Shown here: piece after piece, positions 21,638 through 32,557 of the stretch
Position numbering within the stretch: the stretch's first letter is position 1
Layout of the letters: every line of letters begins with the position of its first letter
NCBI GenBank assembly: GCA_963585895.1
Contig: OY757904.1
Coordinates: forward strand, 9,602,599-9,666,598
DNA length: 64,000 bases
Direction: 5' to 3'
From: Sepioteuthis lessoniana
Taxonomy: Eukaryota; Mollusca; Cephalopoda; Myopsida; Loliginidae
The notes under the pieces: model-generated
The model's database searches: none
What the model was told of the DNA's origin: nothing
The model's input: the letters and a program-made list of their open reading frames with translations, nothing else
Translations under genes and position numbers: made by a program

Positions 21638-22277
21638 TGTGTCGTGGGTGGCCGTCGGAATCCTCTTCAGCCTCTTTGAAGCAGCGTCAGATTGTCTGGA
21701 AGGTCTTCCTTTGTTTATTTTGGTGCGAAGACTAAACAAAGAGCTGTGCCCCCGTGAATCGGCGCGAAGGTACAAGACCGGAATTAGGGGGCGGCAAGGA
21801 CCAAGGACGTTGGTCATACAGGACCCAGGATGCGGTCTCGTTAGTCGAGGCTAGGACGCTAACCTTAGCAGTCAAGCCCAGGATACGGGGCTGGACAGTC
21901 AAGTTTAAGACTTGGAGTTGAGAAGGGCGTCCAGCAGTCAGAAGCCAGTATGGAGTCAGAATTGCCAGCTTGAGCAGTGAAGACGATGACCAGAGATGAC
22001 CCAGCCTTTTTGGTTGCTGTGGAGGATTTTGGCTGAGTTCCCGCGAGAGCCACACACACACACACACGCACAAAAAGTGCCAAAAATGTAACGTTTTGCT
22101 GTTGTAAATCCGTGTTTTATCTTTTCTTCCTTTCTCCCTCTGTTTTTTTATTGTTATCATTTGTTCAACTAGTTAAATGCCCATTCGGCCGGGTGTGAGA
22201 AGGAATAACGAGGTCTTCACTGGACGAACAGATCAAGGGTTAACCAAACCGGCCGTGTGGATTATTTTGTATACACA
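21638..22277 (+). mobile_element. LTR-like block related to the solo LTR at 32558
   Basis: A GC-richer block beginning TGTGTCGTGG and ending GTATACACA, a possible TGTGT/ACACA inverted end pair. It shares spaced segments, in order, with the LTR at 32558-33135: TTTTGGTGCGAAGACTAAAC against TTTTGGCGCGAAACCAGAC, and ACTAGTTAAATG...CGGCCGG against ACTAGTTGATC...CGGCCGG. No target duplication found. The overlapping minus-strand frames (21551-22160) are not recognised proteins. A (CA)n tract lies at about 22051-22070. Confidence 0.45.
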
Positions 22278-22314
22278 CAAGAGTACAGTCCTGATTGATT
22301 TTGGTGGCATGTTA

Positions 22315-23385
22315 AACAGTCTAAACCGTGTCGGCAGGGGTTGTTGAATACACCGACTGTATCTTTGCTGAGGAGTAAGACACCCCCAACGAGTTTCCTG
22401 GATATTACAATAAACAATATGATAGTGAGTCTTTTGTAATACTTGAGCTTTGGAGCTTCATTTCTATCACTTACTGGTCTACTCTGGCCCGGAGTGGTAA
22501 CACTCGATAGGGTCCTATCTATGGGTCAAACAGAACTATTTCACATGTAAATTGTATGTAAACAAATGACTTTTATTTAATTGAATTGTTTCTGGTACAT
22601 TGCAATACTTGGAATCATTTAACTGAGTGCAAACAAATGAGTAATATAAGTATTACATGGCAATACTGGGAACCATTTAACTGTATGAAAATGAACGAAG
22701 AGTGTTCAATAGGATAAGTGTTAAATAACAATATTTGTAACTACTACACCTTTCTCTTTGGCCTGTTGGGTAGAGTGTTCTCCAATGGTCCGGGAGAACT
22801 ATGTTCCATCCCAGGTCTCGTCATACCAAAGACTTTAAAAATGGTAATTGATACCTCCTTGCTTAACACTCAGCAATATAAGGTACGTATCAAGGGTAAA
22901 GTGGAGCAATCTAGGGAAAGGAGTAGCGCACTCCCTTACACCTCAGTGTAGTAGCTATTGAAAAAGGAGCCTTCTGGTCGCCTTCAACTACGGTCACCAA
23001 CAACTTTACTACACCTTATCCATGAAAATGATCAATAACAAATAGAATTATTAGTGTTTGATATCGATAAATGAAACTGTTTAACTATGTAGGAAAATTG
23101 CTATACTTGTGTGTACAAATTAGTTCTCATTTAAAAATTAGATTTCTGACAAATATTTAAATGTGTACAAATAAAGGAAAGATGTCAAATTGTTACTGTT
23201 ACCTAGCGATATTGGTAACCAGTCTGGTAAAAAAAAAAATAGAAAAAGAGTTCAGTTTTGTTTAAAAATGGTATCTACAAAGTGCTAGCAAATCATATAT
23301 ATTTAATATATATGTACAAACAGGATTTGGCATTAAATAACCTACAAGGGTTGACATGCCATAAAACCCAACTAACTAATCAACA
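22315..23385 (+). mobile_element. Composite repeat (CR), complete layout, interrupted by a SINE-B
   Basis: The core (22315-22545) includes GTTGAATACACCGACTGTA, CTACTCTGGCCCGGAGTGG and GGGTCCTATCTATGGGTCAA. A degenerate AT-rich tandem array follows (22546-22740 and 23018-23270; motif like CATTTAACTGAGTGCAAACAAATGA). The tail is GATTTGGCATTAAATAACC to TGACATGCCATAAAACCCAAC (23318-23370). The SINE-B at 22753-23006 sits inside the array. Same order as the copy at 49530-50115 and, inverted, those at 29300 and 35460. Non-coding; family not recognised. Confidence 0.75.
22753..23006 (+). mobile_element. SINE-B copy with 11-bp target duplication
   Basis: Full-length SINE-B: GGCCTGTTGGGTAGAGTG head, CCCAGGTCTCGTC B-box arm, TGATACCTCCTTGCTTAAC and TACGTATCAAGGGTAAAGTG body, and the GTAGCTATTG...GGTCACCAAC tail. 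It is bounded by TACTACACCTT at 22742-22752 and 23007-23017. Confidence 0.88.
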
Positions 23386-23602
23386 TATCTAGCGTTATTT
23401 TATGCCATGAAGTTACAGAATCGTATTCATGGTTGTTTGTTTTTTTTTAAACTTTTTTGTCTAGTAGTTTCTTCGAACTTTTTGCACCGAAGTCTACGAT
23501 ATAAAGTGTTTCTATTTCACACAAAAAATCTGGACACAGTCGTATAATTTCAAATATATTGTCATAGGTATATTGTATATGGTTTTAGGTAACTAATCAT
23601 AA

Positions 23603-23848
23603 CTAATCATTGGCTTATAGGGTAGAGTGTTCGCCAATCGTCCGGAAGAGAGGGGTTCAATCTCAAGTCGCGTCATACCAGAGACTTTAAAAATGGTACT
23701 TGATACTTCCTTGCTTAACACTCAGCAATATAACGTACGTAATAAGGGTAAAGTGGAGCAATCCAAGGAAAGGAGAAGCGCCCTCCCCTGTAGTAGCTAT
23801 TGAAAAGGGAGCCTTCTGGCCGCCCTCGACTACGGTCGCCAACTGACT
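23603..23848 (+). mobile_element. SINE-B copy with 9-bp target duplication
   Basis: A complete SINE-B, head GGCTTATAGGGTAGAGTGTTCGCC, B box GGGTTCAATCTC, tail TCGACTACGGTCGCCAACT. TAATCATAA flanks it at 23594-23602 and 23849-23857. Confidence 0.87.
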
Positions 23849-24024
23849 TAATCATAATCCTTTATAAGCAATTATAGCTTGAATTAACTATTCCTAATAC
23901 AAATGATTAACAGTTATATTTGGTATCAAGTATTCCTATCAATACTGACAATTTTCGAAAAGTTCTTCTTAATTCCAACCGATACCAACAACTGTGTACC
24001 TATTTCTCTGTATATGTGATCATG

Positions 24025-24545
24025 TATCATCATCATCATCAATAGATTCCCTTGACTCTTTCTCGCTATCTATCCCTATAGGCCACCAATTTTGGTAGGT
24101 TCCCTTGACGGCATCTAGTGTCCGTACAGAACTGGTTAATGAAAGTTTTTACTGCTCCGCCAGTACTTATGTCTTCAAGTGTAGAAGTCAATTGAAAAAC
24201 ATTGCTTATGAGTTTGCCTTTACTTCTCCAGCTGAGCTCAGCATGTTTATCTTACTTAGATGGTTTGCGTGATGGGATAACCGTACAGCTGATGTTTTAT
24301 TAGGTGTAGCTTCCTGGATTTATTCAAAACAGTAGCATTTGTGTGTAGTTCTCATTTAGCTTTTTTCAAAGCGCTGCTTTAAAGTCCAAGTGGTTCTGCT
24401 ATACTTTTGATAAGTTTCCATTTTATTCAGTCACGGAGATCAGATTTCTTTTTGGTCAATGATCTATCAATAGTAGCCCATAGTTTACCGATGCTTATGT
24501 TAACATTACTTCTAGTAGATGAGATATTACTACCGAATCTACATT
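24025..24545 (-). mobile_element. LINE-Y 3' fragment, minus strand
   Basis: Begins at an (ATC)n tract, the inverse of the (GAT)n tail that ends LINE-Y copies, then TTGACTCTTTCTCGCTAT. It continues collinear with the C-terminal part of LINE-Y at 40850-41450, through the TGAGTTTGCCTTTACTTCTCC region to TAGTAGATGAGATATTAC. It is 5'-truncated, so only the region after the reverse transcriptase is present. Heavily mutated. Confidence 0.75.
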
Positions 24546-24549
24546 ATTT

Positions 24550-25785
24550 GCACATTTAATATTGAGTAAATTAGAGCACATATTTCAGTGTCTAAGTTTT
24601 ATTTTCTGTCAATTTATTATTCTTGGACGCTTTATTTTCTTAAAAAATACCATGCAATAATTTCGCCATTTAAACAAAGAGACTCCGTCTATCTGATTGA
24701 TTCGTCGCCATATTGATTAAGAACCGTGGAAATTGTTGTGGTATCAGAAGCCAATCAGAAATGCCTCGAGGGTTTTAATTGAAAATTTTGGTATTTTTAA
24801 AATAATATGAAAATAAAAAACCCTTCTGGTCCGAAAACAAATGTGATGACTTTCATAAAAGAAAAAAAAAAAAGAAGAAGAAGGAAGAAACGACGAAAAG
24901 AAGGTGCTGGTTCTCATTATCCTGAGGCCTGACAAAGACAATTCACTAAGTGTTTGCTGACGTAAAACAAATCTTTTCTTTCACACATCGTAATGACGAA
25001 TATTCCCACCGTGTTCCTAAATCTCGAAATGTAACAAAACCAAACATGAACAACAACGTTGACAACAACAGTAAAATAGAAAAAAAGACACCTCTTCCCA
25101 CAAAAAACAAATAAAAAACAAAAACAAGAACCAGAAAGAGAAAAATGCCTTATAATGCGACTTTCACTATCAAGCAAAAGCAAGAAATAATGAAATCAAA
25201 ATTAAATATAATCACATGATTTATGATTGAGAGTTAAGCAAATTGTTAATGTTAGTTTCCCAAGCCAAAATATCTGAAATTTTATAATCAGCAGAACATT
25301 TCATTACAATTAACCAGAACAATAGATACAGTGAACGTAATTTAAACAGTTCTAATTAGTTATTAGCATCGATTTAAAACAATAATTAAGCTTTTTCTTT
25401 GTTTTGATATGTGAAGCAGATTGATCAATATTAATAAAGTTTGAGAAATGCTTTATTAACAAGACAATCTAAATAGATTATATACAGACTTTGGTATTTA
25501 TTTCAATATAAAATGTGCGTTATTATCTGAAGACTTGTGCGATTACAAATTATCGTTTATTTTCAGAAGGAATATACACACTTCGACAGACAGAAAATCG
25601 GTTATAAAGATTTAGCTTCTGATGAAAGTTGAACTCGCATCGCATAGAACACAAGTCGGAATATCATGGACGTTACCTTAACCAGTTGAACGTGGGATTC
25701 ATCGGCGATTAAATTGAGAATTAATTTCTAGTCATTCAATAACTTTTTTCTTTTCGATTCTATTGCTTATATTTGTTTTGTTTCT
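24550..25785. other. Unassigned AT-rich DNA
   Basis: Includes an A-rich patch near 24860-24900. The minus-strand frames at 24744-25183 are phenylalanine-rich translations of A-rich sequence. Nothing recognised. Confidence 0.5.
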
Positions 25786-25788
25786 TTA

Positions 25789-25997
25789 TAATAATAATAA
25801 TAATAATAATAATTTTCGTCGTACACAGTTGTGCGGAACAAGCTTAATAGAAACCTGTTTTCATGGGTCGGGGCATCGTTTCGTTAATCGTATTTTCTAA
25901 TCATTTGAGTCATGACAGAGTGGTGAATAGTGCAGAATCCTATTATCACAAATAACTAAGCACACACACACACACACACACACACAAATGCGCGCGG

Positions 25998-26075
<78 letters not shown>
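25789..26075 (+). repeat. (TAA)n and long (AC)n microsatellites
   Basis: (TAA)n at about 25789-25813 and a long (AC)n block from about 25962 to 26075 with one GCGCGG interruption near 25990. The latter is the longest dinucleotide array in the window. Confidence 0.95.
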
Positions 26076-26077
<2 letters not shown>

Positions 26078-26995
26078 GTTTGCGCGCGCATATGTATTGT
26101 CATGATGTGATAAGTGTAACAGAGACCTATTTTTATGTGTCAGTGTTTCGTTTCATAAGTCTTATTTTCATATTTGCTGGAATTTCTTTCCGTTTCATTT
26201 GTCGGGATTGCTGACGTTTGAAGAGGCACAGAGCTAGATTTTTATATTTTGCGTGATCAAATTTTAAATATTTTTAGATATTCTAATTAATGGATGTAAA
26301 GTTATTTTAAATATTTCGAGCCGTATAAAGCTCTGCTATTTACCAGTCCATTAGAAAATAAGATTAATGAAACGAAAAACCGATGTATAAAAATAAGTTT
26401 CAATTATACTTGTTCCGACAGTTATGTACACTGATACACATAAAGTATTGGAGACAATGTTTTTATGAATTTAGTAATTTCTATTATTGTTACCGGTTTC
26501 AAAGTCCACGTGAGTATAATAAACATTTAAGATATACTATAAGGAGAAAAAAAAAGAGGTATTTGCTTACACATAAGTTTATTTAAAAATTCATCATATA
26601 AGTATGACACAAGTTTTGGACACAGCATTTAATATTAAAAAACGTGTCCCGTATTTGCTATCGCGAATGTCAGGTGTTTAGAATAATTTGAAGTTTCTTA
26701 CAGAAATCAATTCCAACTTTATGTTGCACCATTTTCGTCCCACTTGTAATCAATATCGAACACTTAGTAAATGACTCACTTCCTACGTTCGCAAGAAAAA
26801 GCTGAAGATTCAGTGAAGAAGTTATACGCCTCGAAGAAGAAGAACTGGTATCAGCATGGAATCAAAGATCTGGCTTTAAACCGTGCGATACAATGACCTT
26901 TACTTGCCGACTTTCGTCGTAACTTGAAGAATAAAGCAAATAAATTACCACTACCAAATATTACAAAACTTTTGACTCACTGCAGTATGTGTGCG

Positions 26996-26998
<3 letters not shown>
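26076..26998. other. Unassigned DNA
   Basis: No recognisable coding or repeat content. Confidence 0.45.
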
Positions 26999-27027
<29 letters not shown>

Positions 27028-27224
27028 CTATCGAGCAGGTATGTAACCAAGAAAAATATCATATTATGAACATTTTTACTTAAGTTTCATGTGGTGTGCA
27101 CAATATTCAAACGGAAAAGTAAAAAAAGGGATCAATCAATTGTAATTATATAAATTATATACAAGTGTAAAATCACATGTTAAGAGGGAAGTATGTGTGA
27201 CACTCACACGTGGAAAAAGCAAAG

Positions 27225-27282
<58 letters not shown>
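26999..27282 (+). repeat. (AT)n tracts and (AT)n(AG)n compound microsatellite
   Basis: (AT)n at about 26999-27027 and a compound (AT)n-(AG)n at about 27227-27282. Confidence 0.93.
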
Positions 27283-27722
27283 CTGTCCAAATAAAGGAGA
27301 ACATTTATCGAATTAGTCAGGCGGTAAATGACACACAAGAAATGCTTTAATATGTCTATATATTTGATATCAACTCGCTTCATTGATTTGTTTTCAGCAT
27401 GTTCAAGGATGCATATTTTTTTTCCTATAGACACAATCTGTAGCTCATTTTTACCTCCTTTATAAGCTTGTGCTTTTCTCGCAACATCCCATTCTATTAT
27501 AAGAGATTTGCCAGTTGTATCTCTTAGACAAACTACATGAATCATTGTTCTACTCACATAGGTGATTTGTTTTTAATGCTTAAGGCTTGTGTAGGATTAG
27601 TAAGATTTTTTGGATAAACGGATAACAGAAAAATGGTGCACCACTGTGCCACCAATTATCTAGCACAATGCTTCACAGGGTCTAAATTAAGAGTTTTTTT
27701 CTTTTCCTTGACCGGTTGCCTA

Positions 27723-27723
<1 letters not shown>
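27283..27723. other. Unassigned DNA
   Basis: The minus-strand frame at 27204-27557 has no recognised domain and ends in microsatellite translation. Confidence 0.45.
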
Positions 27724-27753
<30 letters not shown>

Positions 27754-28021
27754 AAAGTTGGTGACCTTAGTCGAGGGCGACCAGAAGGCTCCCTTTTCAA
27801 AAGCTACTACACCGAGGTGTAGGGGAGGGCGCTCCTCCTTTGCCTAGATTGCTCCACTTTAACCTTGATACGCACCTTGTATTGCCTAATGTTAAGCAAG
27901 GCAGTATCAAGTACCATTTTTAAAGTCTTTGGAATGACGAGACCTGGGATTGAACCCAGGTCTCTCGGATCATTGGCGAACACTCTACCCACTAGGGCAT
28001 ATATATATATATATATATATA
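27724..28021 (-). mobile_element. SINE-B copy, minus strand, between two (AT)n tracts
   Basis: A complete SINE-B (27748-27998). On the minus strand, TGCCCTAGTGGGTAGAGTG is the A-box region, and ACCTGGGTTCAATCCCAGGT forms a perfectly paired T-arm with B box. The body and the GTAGCTTTTG...GTCACCAACTTTAC tail follow. AT tracts lie on both sides (27724-27747 and 28000-28021), so the original target may have been an AT microsatellite. Confidence 0.88.
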
Positions 28022-28495
28022 GGTCGATAAACTTGCTTTGGTCACACTACGGGAGATTAAAAATTGGACAATATGCTTACAGTGCAGGAAATGTAAAAGC
28101 TGAACAAGATCAATGTCACTAGTGAATAGTATTGTGGATCACCGTTTCTTGTGATTCTCGTACGGTAATAGTTTGCATAAAATAGAAGAGTCTATTGATC
28201 ACCGTCTGCAATTAACAGATCAGAGCGGTGACGGTAAGTAAATGCTGACATGAAGCAACATAGTGACCCGTTCCATCTGTACCCATTACTTTGATGGTTC
28301 TGCCTTTACAAAGTTGACTGTCAAATGATCCTTCGGTAATCACTAATATCCTTATATCTTTTAAACAAATAAAAGAGAGCAAATTTATATCGGAAGAGTT
28401 TGGGAAATAATTTCCGGTTTGTAAGGTCGATAAATTGTGTGTAGGTTAAAATGTCTGTCTATAGTTTTTTTTAATGGTTGGAATAGTCGGCAAGT
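28022..28495. other. Unassigned DNA
   Basis: Nothing recognised. Confidence 0.45.
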
Positions 28496-28842
28496 AATTA
28501 AGACAGAAAAGAAAATTAAAGAAATGAAAGAAAGTACGTAGAGAACAGAGCAAAGAGAAGACGATAAAATAAGGAAGGTGATTGAAAAAGAAAAAAAAGG
28601 AAAGAATTGGGAGAAAAAAGTATAAATAGAGAAAAGGGAATAAAAGAAAAAGAAAGAAAAACAGAATATAAACGATTTAGAGAGAGATGAAGAATAAATT
28701 GTGATCAATGAAGAAAAAATATAGAAAGCATGGAAAATACTGAAAAATGTCGACAGGAAGTTCGAAGGAATAATAATAATAATGATAATAATAATAATAA
28801 TAATAATATGAAAAATGAAGAATAAATAAACTATGGAAAATG
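28496..28842 (+). repeat. Purine-rich low-complexity tract with (TAA)n
   Basis: The plus strand is dominated by A and G (GAAAGAAAG-like words), and (TAA)n lies at about 28770-28807. The purine-rich sequence resumes after the SINE-A insertion, to about 29290. The minus-strand frame here is a low-complexity translation. Confidence 0.8.
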
Positions 28843-29168
28843 AGAGAACTATATGAAAAAAAGTCCCCGTAGTGTAATGTTTATCGTCGTGGGAAATGGA
28901 CACGGCAACACGAGTTCAAATCCTGGACGAGACTGATTGCATTTCACATAGCACTAATACCCTTGGGAAAGGTATGAATCCAATTATTCTCCCTCCAGCT
29001 ATCGGTAGATAGTAGGACAGACTAGGTTCTTCAGCCTTGGTGAGGCAACTAGTCTAGGAGAAGGAAAACTGAATTCAAACCTGTTAAACTCCGCTTAAAA
29101 AAACTGACCTTGTGTCATATCTTGCCCGAGCGGAGGGGTTGGGTAAATAAGAGAACTATATGAAAAAA
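28843..29168 (+). mobile_element. SINE-A copy, full length, with 19-bp target duplication
   Basis: AGAGAACTATATGAAAAAA occurs at 28843-28861 and 29150-29168. The element (28862-29149) starts GTCCCCGTAGTGTAATG, which resembles the 5' half of animal tRNA-Val. It has a B box GAGTTCAAATCC (28913-28924), the central domain GCACTAATACCCTTGGGAAAG (28951 onward), CCTCCAGCTAT, GCCTTGGTGAGGCAACTAG and the tail TGCCCGAGCGGAGGGGTTGG. No poly-A. Confidence 0.92.
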
Positions 29169-29299
29169 GCCAGATATGGAACAAGACAGATAAAATTGAA
29201 AGTGAAAGTCAAAAAGAATCTCGAAAAGAAGAATATATCGGATATATGAAATAAGAAGATATAACTTAATGAAGATAACGAAAAACGGGGAAAATGGAT

Positions 29300-29795
29300 G
29301 GATGGTTGGCTGGTTGTTTTGTTTTATAGTGTCTCCACCCTTTTCGGGCCATTTAACGCCAAATTACGTCATTTTTATAGAAGTTTCAAACAATTGATTT
29401 TAGTATAAGTAAAGCTTTTTGTTTACACACAGTTAAATGTAAAAACAGTTCTATTTCAAACAATTTAGTTTAGCATTAGTACGCAATTTAAACACACAGT
29501 TAAATGTAAAAACAGTTCTATTTCAGACAATTCCCTTTAGCGTAATTACACAGTTTAGTTCTATTTGGCCCATAGGTAGGATCCTATCAGGTGCTACCAA
29601 TCCAGGCCAGAATAGATCTGGTAGCGATGGCAATGAAGGGGTACTCAAAGCTTCAGCATTACTGGAGCCTCACCATAAGATTGGATTGTTTAGTGTTATA
29701 TACAGGACATTCGTTGTCTTACCTCTCTGTAGAGATGCTGTCAGGGTATTCTGCAGCCCCAGCCGACTGGGCCAAAAATGAATGATAAAGAAAAA
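29300..29795 (-). mobile_element. Composite repeat (CR), complete layout, minus strand
   Basis: Left to right, a tail-like segment (GTTTTGTTTTATAGTGTC to CATTTAACGCCAAATTACG) at 29312-29360, a degenerate tandem array (29380-29565; motif ACAGTTCTATTTCAAACAAT), then the inverted core (29570-29790; GATCCTATCAGGTGCTACC, CAGCCCCAGCCGACTGGGCC). Array and core match the copies at 35460-36325 and 49530-50115. Confidence 0.72.
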
Positions 29796-30084
29796 GCAGA
29801 ATGTAGAGCTGGAGCATAAAGTCTAAAATAATATGTTTCTGATACAGTTAAATAATCATTCTGATGATAATTACTTATTTATTGAACTTTGTCTAGCACA
29901 ATTAATTCATTAATCATTGTTCTATGGAAAATGTTGTTAAGATGTTTCTTAATTTTAGTCTAATATAAGGCTTTAAACGTAGAACTTTCAGCGGGAATTG
30001 AGCTTAATACAGCGCTACACTAAACCGAGTATTTTACTTACTTTTTATGGAAGACCGTACGAGAGATGAAATCAGCCATGGGTT

Positions 30085-30168
30085 AAATCATAGCACTGGT
30101 GTTCCTCTTTAAAGATAGCTTTGGCATTAAATAACCAACGAAGTTTGATATGCTTTTAAATGAATAAT
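30085..30168 (+). mobile_element. SINE-C 3' fragment
   Basis: CAGCCATGGGTTAAATCATAG, GATAGCTTTGGCATTAAATAACC and GTTTGATATGC are the 3' third of SINE-C. The head is absent or too diverged. Confidence 0.65.
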
Positions 30169-30177
30169 CCAAAGAAA

Positions 30178-30570
30178 ATAATCGTATACGGAGAGATGCA
30201 AACAAATAGTTTAGTTGCGTGTTTATATCTTTATTTTAAATTCATTTTTAATATAAACATTCCCTTTATGGTATGGTTTGGTAACTATCTTATTTAGTTC
30301 ATATCTACCTATAGTAAACATTCAATAACATATCTATCCGTCTCTATAAGTGTTAGTCTTCATCTTTCTATATCAGTTAAATTCGACAATCAGTTTATCT
30401 ATCTAGTCAAGCATATATAAACAATGAGAGAAAATTATTCTGAATAAGGGATCTTATAACTTTTCAGTGTCACGCTGACCAAATAAGGGGACAAAATGTT
30501 GAAACTCGGTCTATGTTTGATAGTATTGTGGTTTGAAATGATACAAGATTCCATAATTTTCAGGCATTTT
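30178..30570. other. Unassigned AT-rich DNA
   Basis: Nothing recognised. Confidence 0.45.
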
Positions 30571-30577
30571 TTATTAG

Positions 30578-30815
30578 TTTGGTTAGGTTTAATGGCATAT
30601 CAATCTTCGTGGGTTATCTAAAGCAAAAGCCATCACTGTAGAAGAACATAAGAGATACTATTTAACGTATAGCTAAGGTAGGGAATAAGGGGATTCTTAC
30701 TTTTTCCAAGGAAAGTGAATGTAATAGCTCGACTGGAGTTCGAACTTGTTGACTTCCTGGCCGCAATTCACCACTTCAGCCATTACACCATAGATACTCT
30801 CTCAGTATTTTCTAT
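30578..30815 (-). mobile_element. SINE-C copy, minus strand, full length
   Basis: On the minus strand: A-box region TATGGTGTAATGGCTGAAG, B box AAGTTCGAACTCC, GTCGAGCTATTACATTCACT, and a central domain with deletions (CCTTGGAAAAAGTAAGAATC). Then come TAGCTATACGTTAAATAGTA and the tail GGCTTTTGCTTTAGATAACC to ATATGCCATTAAACC. A good reference copy for the family head. Confidence 0.82.
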
Positions 30816-30829
30816 TTTGTAAATAAACG

Positions 30830-31760
30830 AACATCTTGGAATCTTTAAAATTTAATTTATGATTAATTTCTAGATTATGTTTGCCCAAACCGTTATTTAT
30901 GTTTCCTCTTTTTAAATCTCTTGTGTGTTCGTAAATTTGTTTATTGAGTCAACGAGATGTTTCACGTACATATTTTTTTTTATTACAATCAAGATATGTA
31001 ATTTCGTAAACCCTGGATTGTTATTATTCATTATAAAATTTCCAAGAAAGGTAAGGTGTTGTTATTTTTTAGTTCATAAGTAAAATCAATGGTCGGTTCA
31101 ATATTGATTAATCTATTTGTAATTTTCTTTCAGTCATTATTCATATCATCTATATAAAGGACATATTTGGGTATTATAGAATATTTGGATATTATAATTT
31201 TAAAGGGACCAGCTTCTAGAAATCTAAGTAAAAGGCATGCAAAGACCCCACTAACAGGTTAACTCATAGGTAAACCAGATACTTGTTAACGGTATCATTA
31301 TACGTATATATAAAAATGTTTCTAGCATAATGTTCAAAATTTAATTATTTTGTCAATAGTTTAAGGTAATTTAATGTTTGTTTTCTTTTGGTGAATTTCT
31401 AAACCTCTGATATATTTTTTTTAACTGGAACATTAGAGAATAATGATTTCATGTTTAGATTCACTAGAGATTTGTTTTCCATGTTTAAATTATTGATTTT
31501 TTTGAGTAAATCACCAATGTTCTTGATGTGCTAACTGCTAAACGTGCCTAAGAGAGAGGATCATATTTTGGCAAAAGCTTTTATGGTGTTATGGCGGTGG
31601 AGAGGGGCAGATCCAATCCTTGAAATAATTGGTCGTAGCAGAATTTCAGGTTTATGGGTTTTTGGAAGACCATTAATTTTAGGCATTGTGGGATGATAAT
31701 TAATCAATAAAGATGTTCTTTAGGAATTTGTTCTTTATAGAACTTTAAAAAATAATATCG
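30830..31760 (-). pseudogene. Second Penelope-like element fragment (RT and GIY-YIG), minus strand
   Basis: On the minus strand the reading frames give KINGLPKTHKPEILLRPIIS near 31680-31620, a PLE reverse-transcriptase motif. CLLLRFLEAGPFKIIISKY lies near 31240, and PKYVLYIDDMN (the catalytic YIDD) near 31160. Further on, SRVYEITYLDCNKKKYVRET, then SR, and RIYEHTRDL-like sequence give the GIY-YIG start near 31020-30950. NHKLNFKDSKMF near 30850 is the C-terminal helix. Stops interrupt it, but YIDD is intact. It is a different lineage from the element at 18840, since the endonuclease sequences differ clearly. The N-terminus and both ends are lost. Confidence 0.82.
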
Positions 31761-31769
31761 AAACTAATC

Positions 31770-32065
31770 AAAACCTTAAATTCATTTAAAAAAAACTCAT
31801 GGAAATGGTTGAATCTAGTATAACTTCAAACTAAAATACTAACCAACAGATAATAGTTTTTTTTTCCAATTTATCTTCCTTATATGTTCAGATTGGAGTG
31901 TAAAAGTTACAAAATCCTTTTTTTTAAAACATTTGAATCATCGTTTATATATACTTTGACAAACAGTCGGAGATAGACAGAAAGAAGAAGGATAACACTG
32001 AAAAAGGCGGAAAATTATACTATGGAATGTTTATGACAGGTAGTCATGAAGTAAATAATATAAGC

Positions 32066-32107
<42 letters not shown>

Positions 32108-32557
32108 AAAAATAACTTTATTTAACTATCTAAATTAGTATTAAATCTGGAGTTTTGAGTCGAAAAATATTTAGATTTTAAAAAATAAAAATAAAAAAAA
32201 TAATTTACAATAATTCCAACCGGCAATAAAATAAAATAACTGGAAGTCGGCTAAATGAGGAGAAAACTCTTCATCCCTCTTCTATCCCCTCCCACCCTTC
32301 TTTCCTGTGTCTATTCTGAATTATTTTATCCATAAGATCTGAAGAAGTCCTGTTATTTTTTTTGGTGTTTTTGATTATATCAAAAACCCATAACAGGATA
32401 GAAATAATTTTATAATCCTAATGTGGCCGGTTTTGTTTTTTCTTAGAGAAATATATATATATATGTATGTATTCGATTTTGCAACAACAAAATGAAATAA
32501 AACGTGTACAGCTCACATATCCGATCTTCAAGTGAGCTTCAAATGAGTTTGTACTGT
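31770..32557. other. Unassigned AT-rich DNA with (AT)n
   Basis: (AT)n tract at about 32072-32103. Nothing else recognised. Confidence 0.5.

Noticed and set aside
25897-26103. Cys-Val-rich minus-strand frame
   Set aside because: Translation of (AC)n.
28385-28903. 172-codon minus-strand frame rich in Phe, Ser and Ile
   Set aside because: Antisense of a purine-rich low-complexity tract and (TAA)n; apparent membrane character is a composition effect.
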